From contig CM051457.1 in NCBI GenBank assembly GCA_028274465.1, positions 49,942,362 to 50,006,361 on the forward strand: 64,000 bases of DNA. The letters are read 5' to 3'. A model generated the notes under the pieces. It ran no database searches. It saw only the letters and a list, made by a program, of their open reading frames with translations, and was not told the DNA's origin. Each line of letters begins with the position of its first letter. Positions within the stretch are counted from its first letter, which is position 1. Both the position numbers and the translations under genes were made by a program. This DNA is from Plantago ovata (lineage: Eukaryota; Streptophyta; Magnoliopsida; Lamiales; Plantaginaceae). This document shows positions 46,313 through 58,095 of the stretch, one piece after another.

Positions 46313-47199
46313 TACATTAACAGAAAAAGGACAGCTTTGAGAGACTAATTACTTAAGAAATTAACAAAGTTACAGTTGAAAAAAAATTTTCTCAGTAATA
46401 TAACTAGAGTATATGAGTTTACCTTTACTTCATCAGTTGCCTTGTTTTTTATAGCGGCGGGTACAGACAGAGAAGTAGAGAACTCTAGAATATACCTTTG
46501 CGGCTTAACGTGACAAATAATGAGGTAAAGTGATAAAACACACAACAAGAATATTGCAGATAATAGCCTAATGATGATAAATCGCAGAGATATTCACAAT
46601 TCTCTGAGCTTACTAAGTCATGACTTGCGTAGTTAGAAGATTTTGCAGTTACTATTATTCATGAGTCATGTACGAAAATCGACAATTACATTGAGACAGA
46701 GCACGTAACAAGGGAGCTATAAAGTACTCTTAGCTCCACACATAAACCCCAAGCAGATAATATAAAATACCACAGAAACAATCAGCAACATTGTCAATCA
46801 TTCAACTCTCATCATGTATTCATATATAGTTATATATATAGCTTATATGAACACTAATAATTCCAGAAAGTAATCGTCTAGCAAAACCTAAATTACTCAA
46901 TCAAATCAAATATAGCTACAATTTAGGTCTCTTGTGATCTAAGGATTACCAAAAAAATTATTTAACGAAAAAATTCAAACTATGAAGTTTTTGAATAAAC
47001 TGAGAGAGTATTTAGCAAAAAAATAAATAAATCATGAAATAAAAAAAGGAAATAGAAAAGTTTGAAAAAGGCGATTCAATAAGACACTGGTGCGTGGTGC
47101 CAAAATTATTGTAAATAAACTCGGAGTCCCTCTCAAGGTCTATGTCATATTGTCATCTCATCTCATCTCATCATCATTCATTTGTAGTTTGAGTTGAAC
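46313..47199. other. No gene seen
   Basis: AT-rich. A minus-strand open piece near 46420-46548 ends at a donor-like GTAAACTC and might be a further captured exon, but it matches nothing I recognise. Confidence 0.4.
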
Positions 47200-47259
47200 A
47201 TGAAATCAACCAAGTTGCTCACTCTACTTGCCTTCTCACTGCTTCTCCTGCTAGCATAG
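47200..47259 (+). pseudogene. Signal-peptide-like remnant
   Basis: Nineteen codons and a stop encode MKSTKLLTLLAFSLLLLLA, a textbook secretory signal peptide (basic n-region, Leu-rich h-region, Ala end). TAG follows at 47257-47259. A CT-rich leader with repeated TCTCA precedes it. It looks like the first exon of a secreted-protein gene that has lost its remainder. No family can be assigned. Confidence 0.4.
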
Positions 47260-47560
47260 GGAAAAAAAAGGCTAAGAAAAGCATTCACAACTTCGACGTA
47301 ATGAACATGGTTAACAGATAAAAGTGAGAACACACATGCTGAAACTAAAATATACTACTATATAGGCATAAATGCCAACAGGTAATTGATAACGTTTTCA
47401 CAATACTACTATATAGGCTTATTTCCCTCCATTTCCAAGTGCCATAAAAGCAACCCAACCACTAATACACTTTTTAGATCAACCCAAACTTGTATACACT
47501 TAAAAATTCATACTGTGAAGATAAAATATTCAAACAAGCTCGTGCCCAAGACAAGAAAAA
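47260..47560. other. No gene seen
   Basis: This probably includes the promoter and leader of the GRF zinc-finger gene that starts at 47561. A TATA-like CTATATAGG occurs near 47357 and again near 47409. Confidence 0.35.
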
Positions 47561-48098
47561 ATGGAAGCAATTCATACCTTCAATGAAGGTAGCAACCAAC
47601 AGGCAAAACTGCTTTGCCACTGTGGAATACCTACAGTTGAGGATTGCATCTGGACAGACCTCGACAACCCATGCCGGCGATTCCTCCGCTGCCCCCATTT
47701 CAAGGTTAGTCCAAAAAAAAAAGCATGGTTACTTAGCTTGAAGTCTTGAATTTTCAAAGCTCTTCCACGACTAACGGTTAGCTTTCTTCTAGTCAATCCA
47801 AATCTGACTCTTTTAACAATCACAACTGCCACACGGATGCTCATTCTAGCAATTCACGGATGACGGTCTTCCACCTTATTACAAGACTCTCCTCAATGAC
47901 CTCATCAAAAATCGAAGGTTGAAGGCGAGGGAGATTGAAATTATCAGAGGTACCCAGAAGAAGTTCGATTTCAAACTCAGGCACAACAATTTCCGTTTGG
48001 CAGCAAGGATGGCAAAGGCTTCGAGAAACAAGCGTACACCGACGAACGCCGGAGCCGGAAAAAAGGAGGTTTCGTCGACTGAAATTGTCGATGTGTAG
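47561..48098 (+). CDS. GRF-type zinc-finger protein gene
   Basis: Exon 1 (47561-47704) encodes CHCGIPTVEDCIWTDLDNPC and RRFLRCPHFK, the core of the GRF zinc finger (CxCG...N-x-RRF-xxC). A 145-bp intron (GTTAGT...TCATTCTAG) leads to exon 2 (47850-48098) with QFTDDGLPPYYKTLLNDLIK, a helical basic region (RLKAREIEIIRG, NNFRLAARMAKASRNKR) and a stop. The joined protein is 130 residues and intact. Small plant proteins of this design are common and of unclear role; GRF fingers in larger proteins bind single-stranded nucleic acid. The fourth zinc ligand, usually in CxFFxW, is not obvious. It reads toward the right end of the Harbinger and is probably a captured gene. Confidence 0.65.
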
Positions 48099-48482
48099 TT
48101 GTAAAACGCAAAGGGTCGACTAGAATTTGTGTTTCGTATTTTGTGGCCCTATGATTATGCACTACAATTATGGAATCGAATGCGATTTTTTGCTAAGAAA
48201 AGAGACGGCGTTGGGGATTTTTCTCCTATGAACCCTAATTCGAAAATTGTAATCCAAAACGCAATACTCTCTCAATAAGTTGGGGGCATATTGGGTAAAA
48301 CACAATGTTAGGAAATGGAAATCATAAGAACCAATCAAAGAAATGGAATTGTGGTTCAAAAAACATTTCCCAGTTCAAAATAAGAACCAATCATGGAAAT
48401 GTATAACATTTCCTACTACATTTCCTACTCATCCCAACTAACCGGATTTCCTAGGAAATGTTACATTTCCATTTCCTAGTCA
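48099..48482. promoter_or_regulatory. Right subterminal region of Harbinger
   Basis: The last 200 bp hold repeated GGAAATG and CATTTCC words in both orientations (for example near 48310, 48366, 48405 and 48460), mirroring the left end. These are likely binding sites for the Myb-like ORF1 protein and transposase. Confidence 0.5.
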
Positions 48483-48500
48483 GAACTAAACGGGCTCTAA

Positions 48501-51500
48501 GAATCTCTTTGACACTCTTTTCAGCAAGAGCAGTGAATTCAACACAGTCCTTCTCGTAATCTTCAAGTAGCTTACGGACTTCAAGTTGAATAATTCTTGC
48601 ATTCTTGCAGGCAGTATAGTGATGGTTTTCACCATTCATCTCTTTGTAGTGTATTACCCACAAGTGCATGCCCCAATTGCTAGCATGTAGTAGTTGAGTG
48701 TCTGAAATTCCCTTGTTGGCATGAATCTTCCTTAACCAGAGAAGGTCTTCTTCTTGATCCTTTGTAGTGAGATAAAAGTACTCATAAGGAATCAAGCCAT
48801 ATTTCTTTTTGGATTCTTGGTATGAGGATCATTAAAGTAAGCAACATCCATCGGCTTGATTAGATCAGGCTCTTGTTTCATCTTCTTGCTGATGGAAGTT
48901 CTTCTTACCAAAATTTCTATATTCAGCCATTTTATAGCAATGTTCCTTGGGTAGGGAGGAGGATCCCTTTCTTTCTTTGCGACTATCAATTCAATCCAAG
49001 TGTACATTTGATTCAGTACAGCAGTTGGGAAGAAGTCATTGGCCAAAAGGTCTTCCATCTTTATGATCCAGCAACCATGAAAGTTTTTGATCACATTCTG
49101 AGTGGTTTCCTCATTGCTGGTCTTTGTGTAATCAATGCCAGTGCCAATGCCAATGTTAGCTAGCCTTCTTTCTTCTTGTCTTTGCTTTCTTCTTCTTGAG
49201 TTAGCATTTTCATGATCCTTTGCTGAAGACCTGGAGTTAGAAGAGAAGTGTTTGGATTCGCCAGATGGAGTTAAGGCAGAAAGAGGCTTGGCCCTTATAG
49301 ATTGAGCTATTGTTTGGTCATCATCATTATCATCATCTTCATTAATGCCTTGATGACTTTCAGTACGACAGAATGCTTGAGTATCAGCAGAAGTTCTTCT
49401 CCTTTTAGGATTTGATGAACTTCAATCAGAATTTGTTTAAGCTCTTCTTTTAGAACTTTGCTATGTTTCAGCAAGACGTTCTCTGGGAGGCGGTCCAGGC
49501 AGCTTTAATGGAGCTTCAGAGGGAGTAGTTGATTTGTCTCTTGGAGACATTCTTTTTCTAGAATCTTCCCCCTTAGACATGGATTGCATCATCGGCTTGA
49601 TGTGAAGAGAGAAAAACTCATTGCAGTTTTAATCAAGAGTACTGAGGCTGTTGTATTTAAGAATCATGTCTTGCTGATCAGAAGTCAGCTTAGACAATTC
49701 TTCTTTAACAAAAGCCAAGTTCTCCTCATGTCTTCGCTCATTGTTTACTTTTTCTTCCAGTATAGCCTGAGCCTTTGTCAATGCACTTTTGGCAAGCTTG
49801 AGTGCTTGACTGACATCATCTTCATAGCTTTTGTGATGTAGACTTATGTCTTTCTGAGCTATGGTAAGTGTAGTAGTGCGTCTCAGCACAGTAGTCAGTA
49901 TCTTTCCAATGTCAAGTGGACTCTCAGCAAGCAGTGCATCATCCTCTTCTTGGCATGCTTTTTGAACAACCATTAGTGTCTTTATTCTTGGAGTAAACTC
50001 CTCAATATTTGGAAATGGCACTAAAGAAGGAGTAAGTGAGTGGGCTTTGATTTCTGTGGCGATTTGATCATCGTTTCTCAGCAAGCGACTTCTCTCCATA
50101 TCTCCTTCATCATTAATGAGAGATGCTGGAGGAATTTCTACCAACTTTGGTTCAGATTTCTTGGTCTTTTCTTCGTCATTTGCTGAGAAATCCGAAAGAT
50201 CTTCTTCTTCAAAAGTTTCATCAAGGCCAGCAACCTTGACACCTAAATACTTAGCCTCAGTCACTTTGGGTTGAGTGGTTGCTGAAGGCAACTCTTTTGA
50301 CTCAACAACTGGAGTTTCACCAATAATAAGTGGAAGGGAGGAATCTTCCTTGTTGTTCACTCCTGAAGATTGAGAAATATCTAGATGTTGAGTGTGTCTG
50401 TCGTGAATCTGTAGACTATTCTGTAATACTCTTTGGTAATCTTCATCCATTTCTTCATTTTCTCCAAGGTTTGAATCAGTGACCTTAGCTTCGAGTAATG
50501 CTAACTCGGCATCAAAAAGCTTAGCTTTTCCTTTAGGCATTTCAGCACGCTTTCTGACGTACTCTTCTTCTGTCTCAGCAACTTGTTCAGTTGCTGGAGT
50601 ACTTTTCTCAGCAGTAGTTGGAGCAGATTCCTGTTGCTGACTGGAAGGTTGTTACCAATGCTGATTTTCAGCATTGGTTTGATCTACTTGATCAGCAACT
50701 GACAATTTTACTCCGCCAACATCCGGACTAGGACCTTGATTATCATCATCATCGTCCTTGTTGTCCTTTGAATCCTTGGATTCATCATCAATTGTATCTT
50801 TAGGGATATTTTCATCCTCTTCTTCTTCATCATCATCCGTCAGTATAACCAACTCAAGATGTTTGTACTTAGCATCACTTGTAACCTCTTCTTCCTCATT
50901 GATTTTGAGGGGATCAGCCACCACGGGTACAAAGGAACCCTTGAGCATCACAGCTTGTTCAGTTGGAGAGGCACTCTTGAACTTAGCTTTCATATTCTCT
51001 CTGATTGTTGCAATCATTGCACTCATTTGCTGAGAATATGAGAGTTCTTCAGGAAGTATGAAGTGTACAAACGTCTCGAGTTTAAAGAGAGAATTTCTCT
51101 TCTTTTCATTGGATAGATGGATGTGAAGATCTGAGAAGTCCATCCTTTTGTACCTTTGCCAGTTGCTGAAAGACTTAGCAACTCTGGTCAAAGTGTTTCT
51201 TTTGAAGTTTGAGTATAGTTCTTCGGAACTAACTTCATGAACTTATGTGATGTGAACCGCTTCATCATTCTCCTTTTGAGCCTGAATAAGAGTAAGGTTA
51301 TTTTCATGAAGGTTTTGGAAAATAGATTTAGAGTCTAAAACTGTAACATGAATTACCTGTTGATTTTCAGCAAGCTCATGTTGCACACTGAGTTGTGCAG
51401 GAACTATTTCCATTGCTTTAGGAGATGTAGCAGCATCCTTGAATTGTTCATCCTGAAATAACTCATTGCTAGATACAATTACTAAGTTTTCAAACTTAGT

Positions 51501-53720
51501 AAGTTCACCAAAATTTTCATCTACATGCTGAACAGGAGTTGTGGATTCCGGTGCAGAAGTTTCAGCAATCTTCTGACTTGTATCTTGAGAAGTCTGTAAA
51601 GATATAATCATATTAGCTAAAGATAAAGTTTCAGATAGTGAAGTTTTGCTTATATCTGAGTTAACTACCTGCTGAAGAATGGCAAGTGGTGACTCAGTCC
51701 TTTCAGCATTGATAACTTCTTCATTATCTGGGACTTGTTCTTCAGTAGACTTCTTCTCTTGCTCTATTTGAGAAGGTTGTGCAGATTCATTAATCTCCCT
51801 TGTCTCTGAATTGACAAGTTGAGCAGAAACATCAAGACCTCTAAGTTCACCGCTTGTCATAAACAGGTCCACTGACTTATTGGAGTTGTCATCAATCTCC
51901 ATATCCATATGCTGGCTTAGATCAGTCAGCACCAGTTGGACTTTTTCAATAGAAGTGATTGGTGAACTTGGTGTAATATTCTCAGCATCATGAGATGCGT
52001 CGTCAGATGATGTTTCTTGTTGAGTTTCAGCAAACTCTGGGACTTGAACTGTTGTAGTCTCATCAACTGGTTCTTCAGTAATTGCAGCTTCAACAACTTC
52101 TTGGACTTGACTAGTTGCTACTTCAGCAACTGTCTCTTTTACTTCTGTTGCTTTTCTGGCAACATTCCAGCAAGTGCAACCTTTCTTAGGTCTGCAGCAA
52201 TGTCACTTGCTGGTTCCAGAGTAGTATCATCGATTATCTACAATGTAGACATCTTCTATTCTTTCTAAGGAAGAATTTTCATTTCCACTGCCTTGTGGTC
52301 TTGCTTCAGCAGAAGGTTCCAAGTTAATTGGATTTGTGAAGGCTTCTGCAAGTACTTCAGCAACATCTACTAAAGTTGTTTGCTTTTCAGCAACTACTGG
52401 AGTGTCATCATCTTGAATGACATGAACAACCGGAACGGACTTTCTTGCCGTTGTTTTCTTTCTTGGGAAAGTGGTATTTGTCCTTGCATTCTTAGGAATA
52501 GGATCAGCTGATGAAGCTGCAGTTTGAGTATCATCATCAGCTTTCCTCTTTTTGTTTGATCTTTTGATGGGTGCAGTAGTGTCAGCAACCGCAGCAGTAT
52601 CAGCAGCAACATTTGCAGCTGTTGCATTCTCAACAACATTTGCAGCTGTTGTATTCCTAGACTGGTTATCAGTCTCAGCAACGTTTGCAGCTGTTGCATT
52701 CTTAGACTGGTTATCAGTCTCAGCAACATTTGCAGCTGTTGCATTCCTAGACTGATTATCAGTCTCAGCAACATTTGCAGCTGTTGCTTTCCTTGACTTC
52801 TTGTCATCAGCCTTTGGTCCATTCAGCTTGTAGAAAGTTCTTCCCACATTGCATACTGATTTCTTAATAGGCAATGGGTTTCTCATCTGAATCTTGTAAT
52901 GTTCAAGGATGTAGCATATTTTCAGTCCATACATCACTGGAAGTGAAGGTGAGACAGTGTTGTCTTCGACCTTGACCTTGAACTTTGTAACACAATCAAC
53001 AAGTCTGTTGAAAATGTACTTAGCCCAATTGATGTCTGTTTTGCTTTCATAGATATGCATCAGCAATTGCCATCTTCTTAGGCCTACTTTGTCTATTCCT
53101 CCAACTTGGGAGTCTACAACTTTGATTAGTAGCAGTGCTACTAGACCAAGTGAATGGCATAGATGCAATATCTCCTTTCTTCATCCTTTCATTTTCGACA
53201 TCACTATAGAAAGCTTCTATTTCTTCATCAGTGGCAGTGATGTCATCTTCAGTCCAGTAGTTGGAATCTGAAAGATGTTTGCTAAATCAATCCATTTCAG
53301 AATGATTTACTTTCCTTGAACTGTTGTAGAAATCACTTTTTCAGTGATTCCTTGTCCATCTGTAATGGTCTGGATTTCTGCGTAGTTGTAGAATTCCATA
53401 GTGTCCATCATGCTCACTTTGTTAGTGCGAGCAGTGATGAAGAAAAGTAGGCCTTGTTGATTTATGTAATTCAACGCCTCAAGATTTTCTTCATCAAGTT
53501 CTTGTTCCTAAAAGTATCTAATATACTTCTCTTTGGAAAATCCACCCCAATGCATCATCTGCTCATACTTTGCAGTGTCGAGATATGCAGGAGGCATGGG
53601 TCTTTCTGTAAGACAGTCGTTTTTCAACACGATTTTCACCGTGTTTTTCACCGGAGTTGTTACCGGAGTGGGAGCAATGGTTTTTCCAGCACTGTCTGCC
53701 TTTGAAGACTTGGTGTTCTC
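48501..53720 (-). pseudogene. Third ORF of Sirevirus-like copy 5, broken
   Basis: This is the minus-strand counterpart of the third ORF. From its N-terminal side (right) to C-terminal side (left): the basic start, the conserved plant-transposon-protein-like domain (VGRTFYKLNGPK, MYGLKICYILEHYKIQMRNP), a 15-residue repeat block, an AET-rich region, an acidic tract (DDDEEEEDEN), a coiled-coil-like part and the C-terminal domain (IPYEYFYLTTKDQEEDLLWL at about 48740-48795). The last few residues are on the other side of the Harbinger insertion at 36254-36518. It is broken, with several breaks. Confidence 0.7.
52607..52800 (-). repeat. 45-bp coding minisatellite in third ORF (copy 5)
   Basis: Four to five tandem units of 45 bp (starts near 52636, 52681, 52726, 52771) encode a 15-residue repeat close to NATAANVAETDNQSR. 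Copies 2 and 3 have only one or two degenerate units at the same place, so the array is variable within the family. Confidence 0.75.
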
Positions 53721-53869
53721 TTATATAGTATGTAAGATTGGGGGGGGGGGTTACGAAAAAGACACTTTTCTTTTTGACCGGAGGTACAGTAATTCAGAGC
53801 ACAGGCTAGGGAATTTTTGCAGAGAAAGGAAATGTGAGTTCAATAATTTTGTCTTTCTCTAAATCTTCA

Positions 53870-53877
53870 TTTATATA
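53870..53877 (-). promoter_or_regulatory. TATA box of third ORF (copy 5)
   Basis: On the minus strand TATATAAA in the context CACTATATAAATGAAG, upstream of the third ORF as in copies 2, 3 and 4. Confidence 0.45.
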
Positions 53878-54359
53878 GTGTCTCTGTTAAGTGAGAAGCT
53901 CAATGGTTTTGAGTTCTCATCAAGGGTAAAACAGAGATTCAACGAGTTAGTGGAGTCTTTGCATTAAATGCGTAGTGGTCCACTAACACGAAACCGTCAG
54001 AGCATAGTTTCTCTTTGTAATATTAACCGTTAGATCATCAACTGATTTAAAATCAATGGCCACGATTTTATTTCATGTCATGATTTACAGCGAGTTTATC
54101 TGTGCCACGATTAACGTCCGAATTGATTTTACCCTGATTCACGGGATTTGATCTCTTTTACTTCAAAGCTAATTGCTTGCTGAAGTATACAAGAATCTTT
54201 TAAGCAATTTTAACCCTTTTGACTTTAGCAATTACTTCTAATTAACAAGCCTTATAGTTGTTGAAAGTTACCCCTTAATCAAATATCTCATTTTTCCTAG
54301 GGTCAAAGATATTTCTGATTTCTCGTCTCAGTAAATTCTTTTTATATTGATATATTTTT

Positions 54360-54700
54360 AGGTAACTCTCTTTTAGTGAGAAGCATTTTTACTCTTTGTT
54401 GAGTACCCGTCTCAGATTTTTCTTTTGATACTTGAATACCTGTTTCAGTATCCGTGATTGTCTGAATGCGAGTTTCATCAATCTTTGAAATTTTCACTGA
54501 ATACCCGTTTCAGCAAGTGATCAAGTTTCCTAATAAATACCCGATTTGAAGGAATTACTTGCTGAATGCCTGTTTCAGCAAACATTTCGTGTACAAACAT
54601 CTCTTTTTAGAGAAGTCGGTGGAAAGGGACTTTTCAAGGAGAAAATGAACCTTTAAGCAACCATTGGTTTGCTGAGTGCCTGTTTCAGCAATCCAACCAA
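54360..54700 (-). repeat. Hairpin-repeat spacer (copy 5)
   Basis: Units TTGCTGAA-TGCCTGT-TTCAGCAA at 54559-54581 and a near match at 54669-54691, with degenerate units between 54400 and 54540. The counterpart of 5813-6180 and 21383-21720. Confidence 0.65.
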
Positions 54701-54719
54701 ATGTATCTCTTGTTATTGA

Positions 54720-55426
54720 GGTAGTTCAGTCAATCAAAGGTTATACCTTAGCATTGCGAACCTATTATCTGGAAGGGGCTTGGTAAAGATGTCAGCAAGT
54801 TGATCATCAGTACCTACTTTTACAACCGCAATGTCTCCTTTTTACACATGATCTCTAATGCAATGATGTCTAATATCAATGTGCTTTGTCCTTGAATGGA
54901 ACTTAGGATTTTACGTGATAGCAATAGCACTTGTATTATCACAAAGGATTGGTGTTTTCTTTGCAGAAATACCATAATCTCTTAGTTGTTGCTGAATCCA
55001 AAGGATTTGAGCGGTGCAACAACCAGCCGCAATGTATTCAGATTCAGTGGATGAATTGGCAACACAGGTTTGCTTCTTGCTGAACCATGATATTAATCTT
55101 GTACCTAGAAACTGACAAGTTCCAGAAGTACTTTTTCTATCAAGAGTTGATCCTCCATGGTCAGCATCAGAATAACCTACCAATTCTAATCCAGAATCTT
55201 TTGGATACCATAATCCAACATTGACTGTGCCTTTGACATATTTCAGTATATTGAGTGCCTTTTTGTAGTGTGATTCTCTTGGATTAGATTGGAATCTTGC
55301 ACACACACAAACAACATACTGAATGTCAGGCCTACTCGTTGTTAGATGCAGCAAGGAACCAATGAGCTTACTATACTTGTGTTCATCCACACTTTTGTCT
55401 TGTTTAGTATAGCCCAATTTTGTATC
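54720..55426 (-). pseudogene. copia RT/RNase H remnant (copy 5)
   Basis: This minus-strand stretch encodes the end of RT (KLIGSLLHLTTSRPDIQY) and RNase H ([57 protein letters not shown]-like end). It is cut at 55427 by a gypsy LTR. A fossil with a few breaks. Confidence 0.8.
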
Positions 55427-56634
55427 TGATGAACGAGATTGTCAGACTCAATTAATCAAATAAATTTGTTTTTAGCCAAAGACAATTCACAACTACAACG
55501 AAAACCAAGGCACGTAGTGTAGAAGTAAAATAACCTCGAGTGTCGATCTCTAAGGACTATAACTAGCTTTATCTAATTTAACTTAAACTATAAATCAGAA
55601 ATCAAGTAAAGCACATATTTTTCTTATCAATATGATGGAAGTCAGTGATAGTATGGTCATTCAAAGCAACGGGTAATAATCATGCATGAAGTACTTGAAG
55701 TTTGTATAGAGATCTATGATCATGAATTGTCCTATGTGTTCCTTTCAATTCCACACTACGAAGATAGATGACTTAGATAGCTCAAAGAAATAAAACAATA
55801 AATCAAGTCTTAAACGCGCGAAGCCACTCATACATAATCAAGAACCCTAGCTAAGAAATCGCATACTATCACCAACGATAGATTTAGCTACTTATAGATA
55901 AATTGCAATCAACAAGAATCAAAGAAAGATTGAATGAAAACATGTTGAATGAAATAAGTAAAAGCAGAAAAATCGTGAGATACAAGTTACCAACGAAGGT
56001 TGTCAATCTCCGATGAATTGCTAACTCACAAACAAGAATCGAAAATCAAAGATGTCCAATCTCTATGCTAAAGCTTCCAAATCAATAAGAAAAAGAGTTT
56101 TCTATGCTAATAATTCCCAGAACAAGGCTCTGGAGAATTTGTCTCTCAAAATAAGGTGAAAAGGTCTGAAAAACGTAGAAAATAGGCAAAGATATATATA
56201 GCTGCGGAAACTTCCCGGGCGAACCGCCCCAGGTGCCAGGCGATTCGCCTGGTGCGGGGCGATTCGCCCCACGTCCCAGGCGGTTCGCCGGGACATCCAG
56301 ACGGTGGGAGCGAGATTTTGGTCTTCTTTTCCTTTTCAGACTCGGATTTTGCCTTCTAGTGACCTTTAAGCCTTGAAACTCGTCCCCTAGGCCTCAAATC
56401 TCATCCGGAACCTTCTAGATACACCACGAATGTACTCGAAACACTAAAACTTCGTCCTCTTCATCAATATTGCCCATAAAATTACGTTTTTTACCGAAAA
56501 CCTGAAAAATGCAAAGAAAAGGGAAATGTGACACTATTCTAATAAAATGCACTAAAATATAAGCTAAATTAACCTAGAGGATAGCTAAATTGGTGAAAAA
56601 GACTCGAATGAAAGTGTAAAATACACGTTCATCA
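55427..56634 (-). repeat. 3' LTR of gypsy element C
   Basis: About 1208 bp between TGATGAAC at the left and GTTCATCA at the right on the plus strand, these being mutual reverse complements. It contains the palindrome array at 56215-56300 and a TATATATA site near 56192. Confidence 0.85.
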
Positions 56635-58095
56635 AACTCCCCAAACCGAACCTTTGCTTGTCCTCAAGCAACTAAGCTAGATTCTAATGCAAAAAACCAA
56701 TGCAACACAAAAAATGGAGTCTCATGCCAAATGAAATGAACTAATCCATTGAGTCTATCAAAAACTTATGAACAATGACCATACAAATCATAACATTGAT
56801 ATTGGTTGAAGAATGCCTCGATTGACTCATACACATTCACATATGCACTATGTTAAACAAGATAGTCTCTTGTAACATTCTCTACCTGGACCTAGTCCGT
56901 GACGACGTAATGAAACATGTTAAAATACGAATGGTTGTCCCGTGCCTATGAAACTGAGGACTTACTGCTGTTCACCAAGTTAAGACTTTCCCTCAAAGAG
57001 GTCGAACCAATACTGGCTCTCATCAAACGAAGGAGGGTTCCCTAAAAGTTCACACTCCCCTATTCTGCCTATCTCTCAAGCAAAGTCATAAACTATCACC
57101 ACTCCTGAATGGCAGGACGAGGGTGGTCTAGAACAGATGACACTCAAACAAACGAATGACACACTTTACAACTCAATTACGAACATTACAAGAATTGAAA
57201 AACGAGACAAACACTTTGCTAAACTGATTTTTGGCTTTCTTTGGACCCTTCTTTGCTTTTTTGAGGTCTTTCTTTTTTTTCTTTTTTTTCTTTTCCAGAT
57301 TTTTTTTTTTTCCTGGAATTTTTTTCTTTTCTTTCTTTTTCTTTTTTCATTTCCAGATTTTTTCCTGGATTTTTTTTTCTTTTTTTCTTTCTTTTTTTTT
57401 TTTGTATATAGCCAACAGTAGCACAACGAAAAAGAAATTACAATGACTCACAAACGACCTCCCCAAACCTATTCGAAAGAATAGGTTGGAGCACAAAGTT
57501 TACGAAAAAGGAAAACAAACTCACAACACTCAAAATCGAAAAACAAGTCATATTGACAGCATAACCCCCTCCCCAAACCTATTCGTTATAATAGGTTTTA
57601 AACAAAGGATCACACAATCTCACACTACCTCCTTCCTAGGCATTTAGCAATCTCAAAGCAAGGTGAAGACTTGTTGCCTCTTAGGTACATAATTACACGG
57701 GAAAGCAACCACAAGACTCTAACATGCATCATCTTATTATAAAGGCCTTTGTGAACCGCAGTAGAGAAAACACCACTAAGTGATGTCGAGACTACCAAGC
57801 TTAACTAAGTGCATATATAAATGTGACAAGCCAAGCGAGAAAAACCTCAAACAAATTCATAGAGATGAAACGCATGGTCAAAGGTCATAACTAGTTAATC
57901 TACCCAATAAAAAAGTTCAAAAAATTTGGCAATAAAATCCACACAAAAACATGCAAAATAATGCTAGGATGAATGTAGTGTATGCAACTAAATACTAAGA
58001 AAGCGATAAACGTGCAAATGCAAATGCAAACAAAACACAAGATACCATACTCAACATGCAAAAAGCCAAACAATACTAATATCATGGTTCACATC
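56635..58095 (-). other. 3' internal region of gypsy element C, apparently non-coding
   Basis: A match to 59300-60660 of the nested element. It contains a purine-rich tract on the minus strand (57236-57410) that gives a false Lys/Glu-rich frame, and two stem-loops (57466-57487 and 57575-57598). No domain is recognisable. Confidence 0.6.
57466..57487. repeat. Stem-loop, 9-bp stem with GAAA loop (element C)
   Basis: AACCTATTC, loop GAAA, then GAATAGGTT. A second at 57575-57598 has the arms AAACCTATT and AATAGGTTT. Each follows CCTCCCC. The same pair occurs in the compact element at 60073-60094 and 60188-60209. Confidence 0.7.

Noticed and set aside
47841-47850. Apparent stop in the GRF zinc-finger gene
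   Set aside because: The TAG is the end of a good splice acceptor (TCATTCTAG). With a GTTAGT donor at 47705 the frame is intact.
57166-57426. Lys/Glu-rich minus-strand frame
   Set aside because: It results from the purine-rich tract of the gypsy 3' region and has no other support; the matching frame in the compact element differs in detail.
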